Shown here piece by piece: positions 17,395-25,759 of a stretch of 64,000 nt of DNA. The stretch is from NCBI RefSeq assembly GCF_019802285.1, contig NZ_JAIEUJ010000001.1, positions 496,001 through 560,000 of the forward strand, read 5' to 3'. Made by a program: the position numbers and the translations under genes. Source of the stretch: Novilysobacter antarcticus (GTDB lineage Bacteria; Pseudomonadota; Gammaproteobacteria; Xanthomonadales; Xanthomonadaceae). Below the pieces are notes generated by a model, which saw nothing but the letters and a program-made list of their open reading frames with translations, made no database searches and was not told where the DNA came from. How positions within the stretch are numbered: position 1 is the first letter of the stretch; each line of letters starts with the position of its first letter.

Positions 17395-18588
17395 ATGCCT
17401 TCCCATTTTTCCGATCGGCGCACCCGTTCGACGATCGTGAGCAGGGCCGTTCGCGCATCGCTCCTCCTTGCGGCCACCGGACTTGTCAGTTTCGGCGCTA
17501 TCGCCGCCCCCGCCGAGTCCGATGGCTGGCAATTCAGCGGCGACTTCCGCGGCGGCTATTTCGCCAGTGAGCGAACCGCGCGCGATGGAACCGAATCCGA
17601 CGAGGACGCGTTCAATGCGCGTCTCCGCCTCGCCTTTGAGCGCAGCCTCAACGAGGAATGGCGCTTCCGGACCCGCGTCGCCGGCCGTTTCAGCAGCGAA
17701 CAGGATGATCTCGACGTTTACCTGCGCAGCTACGCGCCGACCCGCGGCGGTGCCGATTTCGGTGACATCACGCTGGATGAGGCCTATTTCGGCTATCAGG
17801 CGCCCGATGACGGACTGCGCTTCAAGGTAGGCCGCATGCAGACGGCCTTTGCCGTGCCGGGTGTCGCGTCCAAGGGCCTGGACCGCAATGACAGTCCCAA
17901 CATCGGGGTCAACTGGACCGACGGCGTGCACCTGGATATGCCTGTGGCCGGCGGCTGGCGTGGCCATGTAATCGCCCAGTACCAGGATGCAAAGGGCAGC
18001 AGCAGTGTCACTGCTGCGCCGCTGGATTTCAGCGACAGCGGCAGCCGGACCACGCTGTTCCTGGGACTGGAAAACAAGCAGCGACTGGGCGCGATCACGC
18101 AGCGGATGCTGTCGCTGACCTGGATGCCCAACAGTCTTGCCGACCTCGGCCTGGGCGACCCCTCGCGGCAGGACTACGTGACCATTGATGCCCGCATCGC
18201 CGCCGAGTGGCCGTTGGGCACGGCGGGCGCGAAGTTCGTCACCGGTGCCGAGGTCGGCTATGCCCTGAACACCCCCGTTGACGCGGTCAGTGGCACGGGT
18301 GGCACCGGCGATACGGGCGGGCTGGCATGGCAGCTTCAGGCGAGCGTCTATGACTTCGCTCCGAACCACAATATCGGCTTGGCCGTCGGTCGCGCGGACG
18401 CGGGCTGGCTGATTTCTCCCGACTACCGCCCCAACGACAGCTCGGTCGAGGTGAGGTACCAGTGGCAGTTCCTGCCGAAGACGTCGATGGAAGCGCGGGT
18501 GCGCGAACGCCGCGAGCTCGAGCATCCGACGGGCACCCGCTCGCGGGTTGACCGCGATCTCTACGTACGGGTGTCGCACAAGTTCTGA
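17395..18588 (+). CDS. Putative outer-membrane porin
   Basis: 397 residues. The ATG at 17395, preceded by GAGGAA, opens a Sec signal peptide ending in AIAAPAES. The mature chain has alternating amphipathic beta-strand composition and ends in a C-terminal phenylalanine (RVSHKF), the usual outer-membrane insertion signal. GWQFSGDFRGGYFAS, FNARLRLAFERSLNEEWRFRTRV, and FKVGRMQTAFAVPGV are strand-like segments typical of porins with a 16- or 18-strand barrel. Solute specificity is unknown. Two dyads lie upstream and may bind a regulator. Confidence 0.8.
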   Translation: MPSHFSDRRTRSTIVSRAVRASLLLAATGLVSFGAIAAPAESDGWQFSGDFRGGYFASERTARDGTESDEDAFNARLRLAFERSLNEEWRFRTRVAGRFSSEQDDLDVYLRSYAPTRGGADFGDITLDEAYFGYQAPDDGLRFKVGRMQTAFAVPGVASKGLDRNDSPNIGVNWTDGVHLDMPVAGGWRGHVIAQYQDAKGSSSVTAAPLDFSDSGSRTTLFLGLENKQRLGAITQRMLSLTWMPNSLADLGLGDPSRQDYVTIDARIAAEWPLGTAGAKFVTGAEVGYALNTPVDAVSGTGGTGDTGGLAWQLQASVYDFAPNHNIGLAVGRADAGWLISPDYRPNDSSVEVRYQWQFLPKTSMEARVRERRELEHPTGTRSRVDRDLYVRVSHKF

Positions 18589-18648
18589 CGGTGACGGGGC
18601 GTCAATCAAGGGTCTATTGTCGAGGGAACCCACCGCAACGAGGTTCCC

Positions 18649-19563
18649 ATGGCCACGCCTCCCCGCAAAACGGCTGACGATTTCGACCCGGAAGTACTGC
18701 GTTTGTTCGACCGGTACGTGCATGGACAGCTGGACCGACGCGGCTTCCTGACCTGCGCGGCGCGTTTTGCGGTTGGGGCAACCACCGCGGCCGGATTGCT
18801 GGCCGCGTTGATGCCGCGCTTTGCGGCGGCGCAGCAGGTGAAGCCCGACGACCCGCGGCTGCGGGCGGAATATCTCGAGTTCCCGTCGCCGGAAGGGTAC
18901 GGCACCGGCCGCGGCTATCTGGTGCGTCCTGCGAATGCCTCCGGCCCCTTGCCGGTGGTGCTGGTCGTGCACGAGAACCGTGGCCTGAACCCGCACATCG
19001 AAGACGTGACCCGCCGCCTGGCACTCGAGGGGTTCATCGCCTTCGCTCCCGACGCATTGTTTCCGCTGGGTGGCTACCCCGGTGACGAGGACAATGCGCG
19101 CGCCGAATTCGCCAAGCTCGACCAGGCCAGGACCCGGCAGGATTTCATCGCCGCCGCGGAGATGCTGCGGACCATCGAGGGTGGCAACGGCCGCATGGGC
19201 GTTGTGGGGTTCTGCTACGGCGGGGGCATTGCCAACTTCCTCGTCACGCAAATGCCGCAGGTACTCGCCGCCGCGCCGTTCTACGGCAGCCCGCCGCCGC
19301 TTGGGGACGTGCCGAATATCAAGGCGGAGATGCTGGTGGTTCTGGCCGCGAACGATGAGCGGATCAACACGGCCTGGCCGGAATACGAGGCTGCACTGAA
19401 GCGGGCAGATGTGCGCTACGAGCTCTACCAGCCGGCGGGGACACAACACGGCTTCAACAACGACACCACGCCGCGGTATGACGAAGCGGCCGCAGCCGAA
19501 GCATGGAAGCGAACGATCGCCCTGTTCCAGCGCGTCCTGGTAACGGAAGCGGGCGCCGGGTGA
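18649..19563 (+). CDS. Dienelactone hydrolase family protein, Tat-exported
   Basis: 304 residues. The N-terminus contains a twin-arginine motif DRRGFL followed by a hydrophobic stretch and AAA, so it is predicted to be exported folded. The mature domain shows the DLH triad: nucleophile elbow GFCYGGG (cysteine), aspartate in ANDERIN, and histidine in GTQHGFNN. The VHENRGLNPHIEDVTRRLA segment is typical for bacterial YghX/carboxymethylenebutenolidase-like proteins. Substrate unknown; the family hydrolyses dienelactones or other esters. It lies 60 bases upstream of the LD-carboxypeptidase gene on the same strand. Confidence 0.9.
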   Translation: MATPPRKTADDFDPEVLRLFDRYVHGQLDRRGFLTCAARFAVGATTAAGLLAALMPRFAAAQQVKPDDPRLRAEYLEFPSPEGYGTGRGYLVRPANASGPLPVVLVVHENRGLNPHIEDVTRRLALEGFIAFAPDALFPLGGYPGDEDNARAEFAKLDQARTRQDFIAAAEMLRTIEGGNGRMGVVGFCYGGGIANFLVTQMPQVLAAAPFYGSPPPLGDVPNIKAEMLVVLAANDERINTAWPEYEAALKRADVRYELYQPAGTQHGFNNDTTPRYDEAAAAEAWKRTIALFQRVLVTEAGAG

Positions 19564-19622
19564 ATTGTCGCTCCAGGGGCGGTTTGCTACGCTCGCCCGC
19601 ACTCCGATCGGCAGGCAGCAGC

Positions 19623-20666
19623 ATGCAAAGGCGACAGTTTCTGGGGCACGCAGCCGGCGCTGCACTTCTTCTGCCATTCCTGGGTACGTTCAACGTGCTT
19701 GCCGGTCCGTCGGCTGCCAGGTTGCTGCCCACCCCTCTGGCGAAAGGTGACTGGGTCGGGCTGGTCAGCCCCTCGTCTGCGCTCAACGACGAGTTCGACC
19801 TGCAACTGGCGCGGGAGGTCATGGAGGCCCTGGGGTTCAAGGTCAAGACCGGCGCGCACTATGCGCAGCGACGCGGTCACTTGGCCGGCACGGACGCCGA
19901 CCGTGCCGGCGACATCAACGCCATGTTTTCCGACCCCGAGGTCAAAGCCGTCATCGCCACGCGCGGAGGCTCCGGCGCGGCTCGGCTTCTGCCCCTGCTG
20001 GACTACGATGCAATCCGGCGCAATCCCAAAGCGCTGCTGGGGTTTTCCGATATCACCGCGCTGCACAATGCCATCCATGCGCGCACTGGCCTGGTCACCT
20101 TCCACGGGCCCAATGGCGCCGGCAGCTGGAACCGGTTCAACGTCGACCAGTTCGAGCGTGTGTTCTTCAAGCGCGAACTGATGCAGTACCGCAACCTCGA
20201 CGATGCCGGCGACGAGCTGGTCCAACGGCGAAACCGTACGATCACGATCACCGCCGGCAAGGCCCGTGGGGAGCTGGTCGGTGGCAATCTTACGGTGCTG
20301 GTGGCGCTGGCCGGGTCGCCGTACCTGCCCGATTTCACCGGCAAGATCCTGTTCCTCGAGGACGTCTCCGAAGCGCCGTACCGCATCGATCGCATGCTCA
20401 CCACGTTGAAGCTGATGGGGGTGCTCGACGCGATCGCCGGGGTGATCTTCGGTGATTGCAGCGACTGCGAACCGGGCAACGGCTACGGCTCGCTGACGTT
20501 GTCGCAGATCCTCGACGATCATCTCAAGCCACTGAAGATCCCCGCCTATCAGGGCGCGATGATCGGCCACATCCGCCAGCAGTTCATCGTGCCGGTGGGA
20601 GGGTTGGTGGAGATGGATGCCGACGCCGGCACGTTCCGCATGCTGGAGCCGGTGTTCCAGTCCTGA
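19623..20666 (+). CDS. LD-carboxypeptidase (S66), Tat signal
   Basis: 347 residues, a serine peptidase of the LdcA type that trims the terminal D-alanine from peptidoglycan tetrapeptides. The N-terminus MQRRQFLGHAAGAALLLPF has a twin-arginine-like RRQFLG followed by a hydrophobic core, so it is predicted exported, unlike the cytosolic E. coli LdcA. Triad candidates: serine in LLGFSDITAL, glutamate in FLEDVSEAPYRIDRM and histidine in GAMIGHIRQQ. The ATG at 19623 is the start that gives this signal; upstream codons fall inside the previous gene. A role in recycling or remodelling in the periplasm is inferred. Confidence 0.88.
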   Translation: MQRRQFLGHAAGAALLLPFLGTFNVLAGPSAARLLPTPLAKGDWVGLVSPSSALNDEFDLQLAREVMEALGFKVKTGAHYAQRRGHLAGTDADRAGDINAMFSDPEVKAVIATRGGSGAARLLPLLDYDAIRRNPKALLGFSDITALHNAIHARTGLVTFHGPNGAGSWNRFNVDQFERVFFKRELMQYRNLDDAGDELVQRRNRTITITAGKARGELVGGNLTVLVALAGSPYLPDFTGKILFLEDVSEAPYRIDRMLTTLKLMGVLDAIAGVIFGDCSDCEPGNGYGSLTLSQILDDHLKPLKIPAYQGAMIGHIRQQFIVPVGGLVEMDADAGTFRMLEPVFQS

Positions 20667-20911
20667 GCCGTGCAAGGTTTGCCGCGTGACTACACTGGCG
20701 CGCTGATCACCGCAACGATTCTTTGAACGCTGGATCTCCAGACCGCGTCGGCATCGGAGCGTCCGCGACACATTGCCTCGGGCAGTACCTTGGCGGGCCC
20801 ATCCCGTGGAACGCTGTAGGCCATGAGTGTCCGGTTTGACTCCGGCGGCGGGCGGCAGACTCGAGCCCCGGACGATTCAGTCCTCATCCTCCCCCACATA
20901 TCAGGACATCC

Positions 20912-21361
20912 ATGAGCGCACATATATTGGAAGTTGCCGCCCGCAGTCAGTGGACATCAGGCGTACAGACGGTTAACCGGATTCGTGATTTCGCGCCCTT
21001 CGTCATGGACGAGCCGGCGGCTCTCGGTGGCCAGAATGAGGGGCCGAATCCCCTGGAATTTCTCGTTGCATCGCTCAATGGCTGCAAGGGGGTGATGATC
21101 CCGTTGATTGCGCGGGAAATGGATTTCAAGTTCACCGAGTTGAGTTTCGCAAGCGAGGGTGTGATTGACGTGCGTGGACTGATGGGACAAGAGGGAATCT
21201 CGACCCACTTCCAAAGCCTCGACTTCCAGGTGACCATCAGGACCGAAGAGTCCGACGAGCGCCTGAAGGCGCTGGAGGATGCGGTTTCCGCTCGATGCCC
21301 CATCTACAATCTCCTGCGCGAGGCGAAGGTTGCGCTGCGGACGCACTGGCGGCGAGCCTAG
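20912..21361 (+). CDS. OsmC-like peroxide/thiol protein
   Basis: 149 residues. The two redox cysteines typical for OsmC/Ohr proteins are present: LNGCKGVM (about residue 58) and ARCPIYNLL (about residue 127), with the intervening fold of the family. Such proteins reduce organic hydroperoxides in the cytosol. GGNEGPNPLEFLVAS-type lead-in is present as GGQNEGPNPLEFLVASL. AGGA lies upstream of the ATG. A good terminator hairpin follows at 21423. The 245-base gap before it holds no other gene that I can support. Confidence 0.88.
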   Translation: MSAHILEVAARSQWTSGVQTVNRIRDFAPFVMDEPAALGGQNEGPNPLEFLVASLNGCKGVMIPLIAREMDFKFTELSFASEGVIDVRGLMGQEGISTHFQSLDFQVTIRTEESDERLKALEDAVSARCPIYNLLREAKVALRTHWRRA

Positions 21362-21422
21362 GAAAGGGCAACCTTCTGCTATCGTCGAAAGACGCGAAGG
21401 CGATCCATCAATGACAAACAAG

Positions 21423-21442
21423 GGCCCGCCAATGCGGGCCTT
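21423..21442 (+). terminator. Intrinsic terminator after OsmC-like gene
   Basis: GGCCCGC-CAAT-GCGGGCC, a perfect 7-base stem with a 4-base loop, followed by TTCGTCGTT. The T tract is short, so strength is uncertain. Confidence 0.6.
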
Positions 21443-21463
21443 CGTCGTTACAAGGGGAGTTGC

Positions 21464-23275
21464 ATGCTGATGTACTCGAACGTGTGGAGGGCAGGTTCGC
21501 TTGCAGTCCTGCTGGTCTTTGGAATGTCCGGCACCGCCTTGGCGCGCGACACCGGCACGACGACCGCGATCATCAATGCGTTGGTCTTTGACGGCACTGG
21601 GAAAGCGGCCTATCCAGCCACCGTACTGATCCGCGATCAGCGCATCGTGGACGTGGGCACCAGGCTGAGGGTGCCCAAGGGCGCGATAAGTGTGGACGCC
21701 GATGGCAAGACGCTCATGCCGGGGCTGTTCGACCTGCATACGCACTGGACACCCAATTCAAGTCCGTCCTCCAGCGCGGTGCTTTCGGGGGTCTATCTGG
21801 CGGCAGGCGTCACCACGGTCAATGATTTCCACCAGGCGCCGGAGTCCTATGCGCCGCGCCGCGAATGGCTGGGCAGCATTGCAGCGCCGCATGTCAACTT
21901 TGCTGCGCGCATGAGCACCCCGCTGGGTCACGGCGCCGACTGGGCCGATACGGCGACCACGCGCTGGGTGAATTCGCCCGACGCGGCGCGCGATGCCGTC
22001 CGCGAGCTGGCGCCCTACAAGCCGGACATGATCAAGGTGTTCACCGATGGCTGGCGCTATGGCCACATGCCCGACAACACCAGCATGGATCCGTGGACGT
22101 TGACGGCGCTGGTTGAGGAGGCGCATGCCAACGGACTCAAGGTGGCCGCCCACACCGTCACCGCGGAACGCGCAGGATGGGCCGGCGACGCCAAGGTTGA
22201 CCTGATTGCCCACAGCATCCAGGACCGCGTTGTGGATGCACGCACCGTCGCCCAGCTGAAAGCCGGTGGTACGTTTTACGCGCCCACCCTGGCGGTCTAC
22301 GAGCCGGTCAAGATGGGCAGTTCGCCGCCGGCCGATCCCGAGTCTCCCGCGTTTCTGAGCCGCCAACGCAACTTCCGCAACGCGATGGAAAATGTTCGCG
22401 TGCTGCACAAGGCCGGCGTACCGATCGCGCTGGGCACCGACGCCGGCATGCCGGGCACGCCACACGGTGCGGCCACTTTGCGCGAGCTGGAATTGCTTGT
22501 GCAGGCGGGTTTGAGTCCGGCCGAGGCACTGCAGGCAGGCACTGCAACCAGCGCGGCAGCCGTCGGCTTGCAGGATGACCGGGGTCGCATTGCCAAGGGC
22601 CAGCGCGCCGACCTGCTGCTGGTGGATGGCAAACCCTGGGAAAATATCCAGGACATCAAGAAGCTCAGCCGCGTCTGGGTGGACGGCCAACTGGTGCTGG
22701 GTCCGGGCGTGTCGCTGCCGGCCGGCAACTCGCGCAAGTACCCGCAGCCCGAGGTCGTGGGGCCGCTGGTGGATGATTTCGAGCGCGCGGACGAACGTAC
22801 CGCCTTGGACACACTGCGCACCACCGACAATGACGGTGGCAACGATCGCACATGGCAATTGACCCGGGTCGTGGTGCGTGAAGAAGGCGGGCGCGCGCTG
22901 CGGACCATGGCGCGGATGTCCAGCAAGGATCGCGCGTATGCCTCGGTGGTGCTGCCATTGAGCCGTGGCTCGGTAAAGCCTGTAGACCTGCGTGGCTATC
23001 GCGGAGTGCGTTTCGACATCCGCGGAGAGGACGGACGCCACGCGTTGATGGTCAAAGGACTGGAAGGCGGGCGATGGAAAACCGCCATCAACGTGCAGCC
23101 ACAATGGCAGCAGGTCAGCGTCGATTTCAGCCAGCTGGAGTACGCACCCTATCGGGCGGTCGAAGGCGAGACCCTGCCATGGCGCGGCGACGATGCCACC
23201 GATCTGCAGTTCATCGTTGATGGTGAAGGCGCTGCAATGCCATGGTTTGAACTCGACAATGTGGAGTTCTACTGA
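21464..23275 (+). CDS. Exported amidohydrolase with C-terminal CIA30-like domain
   Basis: 603 residues. After a signal peptide ending GTALARD comes a urease-superfamily amidohydrolase domain: LMPGLFDLHTHW supplies the first metal histidines, KVAAHTV and LIAHSIQ later histidines, and ALGTDAGMPGTP the catalytic aspartate. From about residue 430 a second domain begins (VVGPLVDDFERADERTAL) that ends in MPWFELDNVEFY, a pattern of CIA30 / galactose-binding-like beta-sandwiches. The combination suggests a periplasmic hydrolase with a carbohydrate- or ligand-binding tail. RBS GGGGAG precedes the ATG; a second ATG lies two codons in. It is 46 bases upstream of the next amidohydrolase gene. Confidence 0.82.
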   Translation: MLMYSNVWRAGSLAVLLVFGMSGTALARDTGTTTAIINALVFDGTGKAAYPATVLIRDQRIVDVGTRLRVPKGAISVDADGKTLMPGLFDLHTHWTPNSSPSSSAVLSGVYLAAGVTTVNDFHQAPESYAPRREWLGSIAAPHVNFAARMSTPLGHGADWADTATTRWVNSPDAARDAVRELAPYKPDMIKVFTDGWRYGHMPDNTSMDPWTLTALVEEAHANGLKVAAHTVTAERAGWAGDAKVDLIAHSIQDRVVDARTVAQLKAGGTFYAPTLAVYEPVKMGSSPPADPESPAFLSRQRNFRNAMENVRVLHKAGVPIALGTDAGMPGTPHGAATLRELELLVQAGLSPAEALQAGTATSAAAVGLQDDRGRIAKGQRADLLLVDGKPWENIQDIKKLSRVWVDGQLVLGPGVSLPAGNSRKYPQPEVVGPLVDDFERADERTALDTLRTTDNDGGNDRTWQLTRVVVREEGGRALRTMARMSSKDRAYASVVLPLSRGSVKPVDLRGYRGVRFDIRGEDGRHALMVKGLEGGRWKTAINVQPQWQQVSVDFSQLEYAPYRAVEGETLPWRGDDATDLQFIVDGEGAAMPWFELDNVEFY

Positions 23276-23321
23276 GCCTTGCCCTCGACTGTTTTGTAGT
23301 CGGCACCAAAAGGAGCCACAT

Positions 23322-24815
23322 GTGAAGGTGATGAGCAAGACCGCGGTGGCGATCATTGCCGCACTGGCACTGCAGGGTGCGGTTGTCGCTGGTCAGGGCG
23401 ACGTCGCTGACCCTGATGTGACCCGTGCCGAATCCACTGCGCCCGTGGGCCAGCCCTTGCTGCAGCGCCTGGATGCCTACGCGCCGCAGATCATCCGCAT
23501 GGCCGACCAGATGTGGCGGGAGCCCGAGCTGGGCTATCTGGAAAACGCGTCGTCGGCACTGATGCAGGACGAATTGCGTGCTCACGGTTTCCGGATCGAG
23601 GCCGGAGTGGCCGGTATGCCGACAGCCTTTGTGGCTACCGCCGGCAAGCGCGGCAAGGGACCGGTGATTGGACTGCTGGCGGAAATGGACGCGCTACCGG
23701 GAATGTCGCAGGCCGCGGTTCCGCAGCGGCAGTCCATCGCCGGTCAGGATCCGGGCCACGCCTGCGGGCATAACCTGTTTGGCGCCGGCACGGTGGGCGC
23801 GGCGGTGGCGTTGAAGGAATGGCTCGACAGCAGCGGCACCGAGGGCGAGATCCGCGTGTTCGGCACGCCGGCCGAGGAGGGCGGCTCGGGCAAGGTCTAC
23901 ATGGTTCGCGCCGGACTGTTCAACGACGTCGACGTGGCGCTGCACTGGCACCCCAACTCGCAGAATTCCGCTTCGCAGAGCATCAGTCTGGCCAACATCA
24001 GCGGCAAGTTCCGCTTCAGCGGCCAGGCCTCGCACGCAGCGATGGCGCCGGAGCGTGGACGCTCTGCGCTGGACGGAGTGGAAGCGCTTAACTACATGGC
24101 CAACATGCTTCGCGAGCACGTCCCGCAGGAAACCCGCATCCACTACATCATCAGCAACGGCGGCGGATCGGCGCCCAACGTGGTGCCGGCCTCGGCGGAA
24201 GCCTACTACTACGTTCGCCATCCCGATCCGGTGGTCGTGCGGAGCGTGTTCAATCGATTGACCGACGCCGCCGAGGGCGCGGCGCTGGGCACCGGCACCA
24301 GCTTCGAATTCGAGCAGACCGGCGGAGTGTTCAGCCTTTTGCCCAACGACACCCTGGGCAAGGTCATGCATGCCTCCCTGCAGCAGGTGGGCGGAGTGGA
24401 ATACGATCCCGCGGACGTCGCGTTCGCAAAAGAGCTGCAGAAGCAGCTCGAGCAGCAGGTCGATATCAGCGAGGCGTCCCAGGTAGCACCGTATTCGGTC
24501 GACGGCGACGGGTTTGGTTCGACCGACGTCGGTGATGTCAGCTGGGCGGTCCCCACGGTCGGCATGGGCGCTGCCACTTGGGTGCCCGGCACGCCCGCGC
24601 ACAGCTGGCAGGCGGTGGCTGCGTCGGGCATGGGCATCGGCCACAAGGGCGCAGTCGTGGCGGCAAAGGCGCTGTCACTGACGGCAATGCGGCTGTTCTC
24701 CGAGCCGGCGCTGGTGCAGCAGGCGCGCGCGGAGTTCGAACGCCGACGCGGCAAGGATTTCCGCTACGAGCCGTTGCTGCAGCGAGAGAAGCCTCCGCTG
24801 GATTACCGGAAGTAA
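23322..24815 (+). CDS. Exported M20 amidohydrolase (AbgB-like)
   Basis: 498 residues from a GTG start that is placed six bases after AGGAG; a signal peptide ending in VAGQGDV follows. The M20D fold shows the metal motif GHACGHNLFGAG and the LLAEMDALPG strand, FGTPAEEGGSGK with the general-base glutamate and HWHPNSQNS histidine, and the dimerisation stretch ASHAAMAPERGRSALDGV. These enzymes cleave amides or peptides of aminoacyl or N-acyl type. Length is about 60 residues greater than cytosolic AbgB. Downstream of another exported amidohydrolase, which suggests that the pair acts in the periplasm on a common nutrient. Confidence 0.88.
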   Translation: MKVMSKTAVAIIAALALQGAVVAGQGDVADPDVTRAESTAPVGQPLLQRLDAYAPQIIRMADQMWREPELGYLENASSALMQDELRAHGFRIEAGVAGMPTAFVATAGKRGKGPVIGLLAEMDALPGMSQAAVPQRQSIAGQDPGHACGHNLFGAGTVGAAVALKEWLDSSGTEGEIRVFGTPAEEGGSGKVYMVRAGLFNDVDVALHWHPNSQNSASQSISLANISGKFRFSGQASHAAMAPERGRSALDGVEALNYMANMLREHVPQETRIHYIISNGGGSAPNVVPASAEAYYYVRHPDPVVVRSVFNRLTDAAEGAALGTGTSFEFEQTGGVFSLLPNDTLGKVMHASLQQVGGVEYDPADVAFAKELQKQLEQQVDISEASQVAPYSVDGDGFGSTDVGDVSWAVPTVGMGAATWVPGTPAHSWQAVAASGMGIGHKGAVVAAKALSLTAMRLFSEPALVQQARAEFERRRGKDFRYEPLLQREKPPLDYRK

Positions 24816-24850
24816 TCAGAACGCGCGCCTGCCAACCGAGGCGAGCCCGC

Positions 24851-25759
24851 TTACCCGGCGCGTGCTTCCGGCGGCAATTTTGCCCCGTCCTGCGCAGCCT
24901 TCAGCCGCATCAGGTGGCCGTGGAGCATTTCCGTCGACAGGCCGTGCAGTGACAGCCGGTATCCGGCGCGCAGGGTGGACATCGGCACCAGCGGGTGCTT
25001 GTTGTTGACCAGCCCGAGGTGGTCGCCTGCGTCAAGGATCGTGGCGACGTAGATGCCGATGGTTTCATCGAGCTGCAGCGAATTGGTCGCCCGCCAGAAG
25101 TCGTCATCGCTCAGGAACAGCTGATAGACCGGGGTGAAAAGCTCGATCGCGCTCTGCAGGTCGAGGAAGTTCCGGCGCCGGTTGGGCATGTCCTCGATCC
25201 GCAGATGGTCCGGCTGGTGCATCATCGAGAAATCCGGCGTTTCGACCTTCCCGAGCTGCTTGCCGCTGGCGCGCAGCGCGCTGTTGAGCCGGATCACGAA
25301 ATTGTAGAGGTTGAGGTCGTGGACCAGATACATGTCCGGGGCGACGTCGGTGATTTTCTCCGGCCGCAACGGGTTGGTCTGGATATCGACCGGTGCATTG
25401 GCGGCAATGAAGGACAACGCCTGCGATCCGATGCAGAAGTGTCGCAGGATCAGCCAGTTGGCTTCCGGGCGGATGAAGTTCTGCATGCCCCAGGCAAGCA
25501 GCCGGTGGAGCGTGGGGGAAAACGCCAGTTTGCGTGGAGTGAACACCTTGAGTATCTGCAGCAGGATGATCGCCAGCCGCGCAAACGGGCGGATGAAGGG
25601 CAGCACGTACTGGCGTGACCTCGAGCTGGAGTCGACCAGCCAGGCGTGTTTCACCGCCGGATCAATCGGCGTGGACTGGTCCAGATACAGGGCCAGCCAT
25701 GGGCTGGGGTCGCGTGGGTCGTGCTCCCGCTCGAGGAAGTCGGGGTTGCCGCGGCTCAT
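24851..25759 (-). CDS. Unrecognised protein of the KASIII-diiron operon
   Basis: 302 residues. No confident family. Two moderately hydrophobic stretches are visible near residues 55-75 (RPFARLAIILLQILKVFTP) and around 85-120 (MQNFIRPEANWLILRHFCIGSQALSF). The rest is soluble in character, with MYLVHDLNLYNFVIRLN and PDFSMMHQPDHL containing several histidines and aspartates. The ATG at 25759 overlaps the stop of the ketosynthase-diiron gene by 4 bp, and this is the last gene of the three-gene operon. A role as an accessory enzyme or lipid-binding protein of that pathway is inference from position only. Confidence 0.75.
   Translation of the reverse strand: MSRGNPDFLEREHDPRDPSPWLALYLDQSTPIDPAVKHAWLVDSSSRSRQYVLPFIRPFARLAIILLQILKVFTPRKLAFSPTLHRLLAWGMQNFIRPEANWLILRHFCIGSQALSFIAANAPVDIQTNPLRPEKITDVAPDMYLVHDLNLYNFVIRLNSALRASGKQLGKVETPDFSMMHQPDHLRIEDMPNRRRNFLDLQSAIELFTPVYQLFLSDDDFWRATNSLQLDETIGIYVATILDAGDHLGLVNNKHPLVPMSTLRAGYRLSLHGLSTEMLHGHLMRLKAAQDGAKLPPEARAG

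Noticed and set aside
17083-19677. Antisense open frame of 864 codons on the minus strand
   Set aside because: It covers three real genes on the plus strand with signal peptides, motifs and catalytic residues. Its translation is Arg/His/Gly-rich without a fold, typical of a high-GC shadow.
20690-20923. Small minus-strand gene between LD-carboxypeptidase and OsmC-like genes
   Set aside because: 77 codons without motif, signal or ribosome binding site, overlapping the start of the OsmC-like gene.
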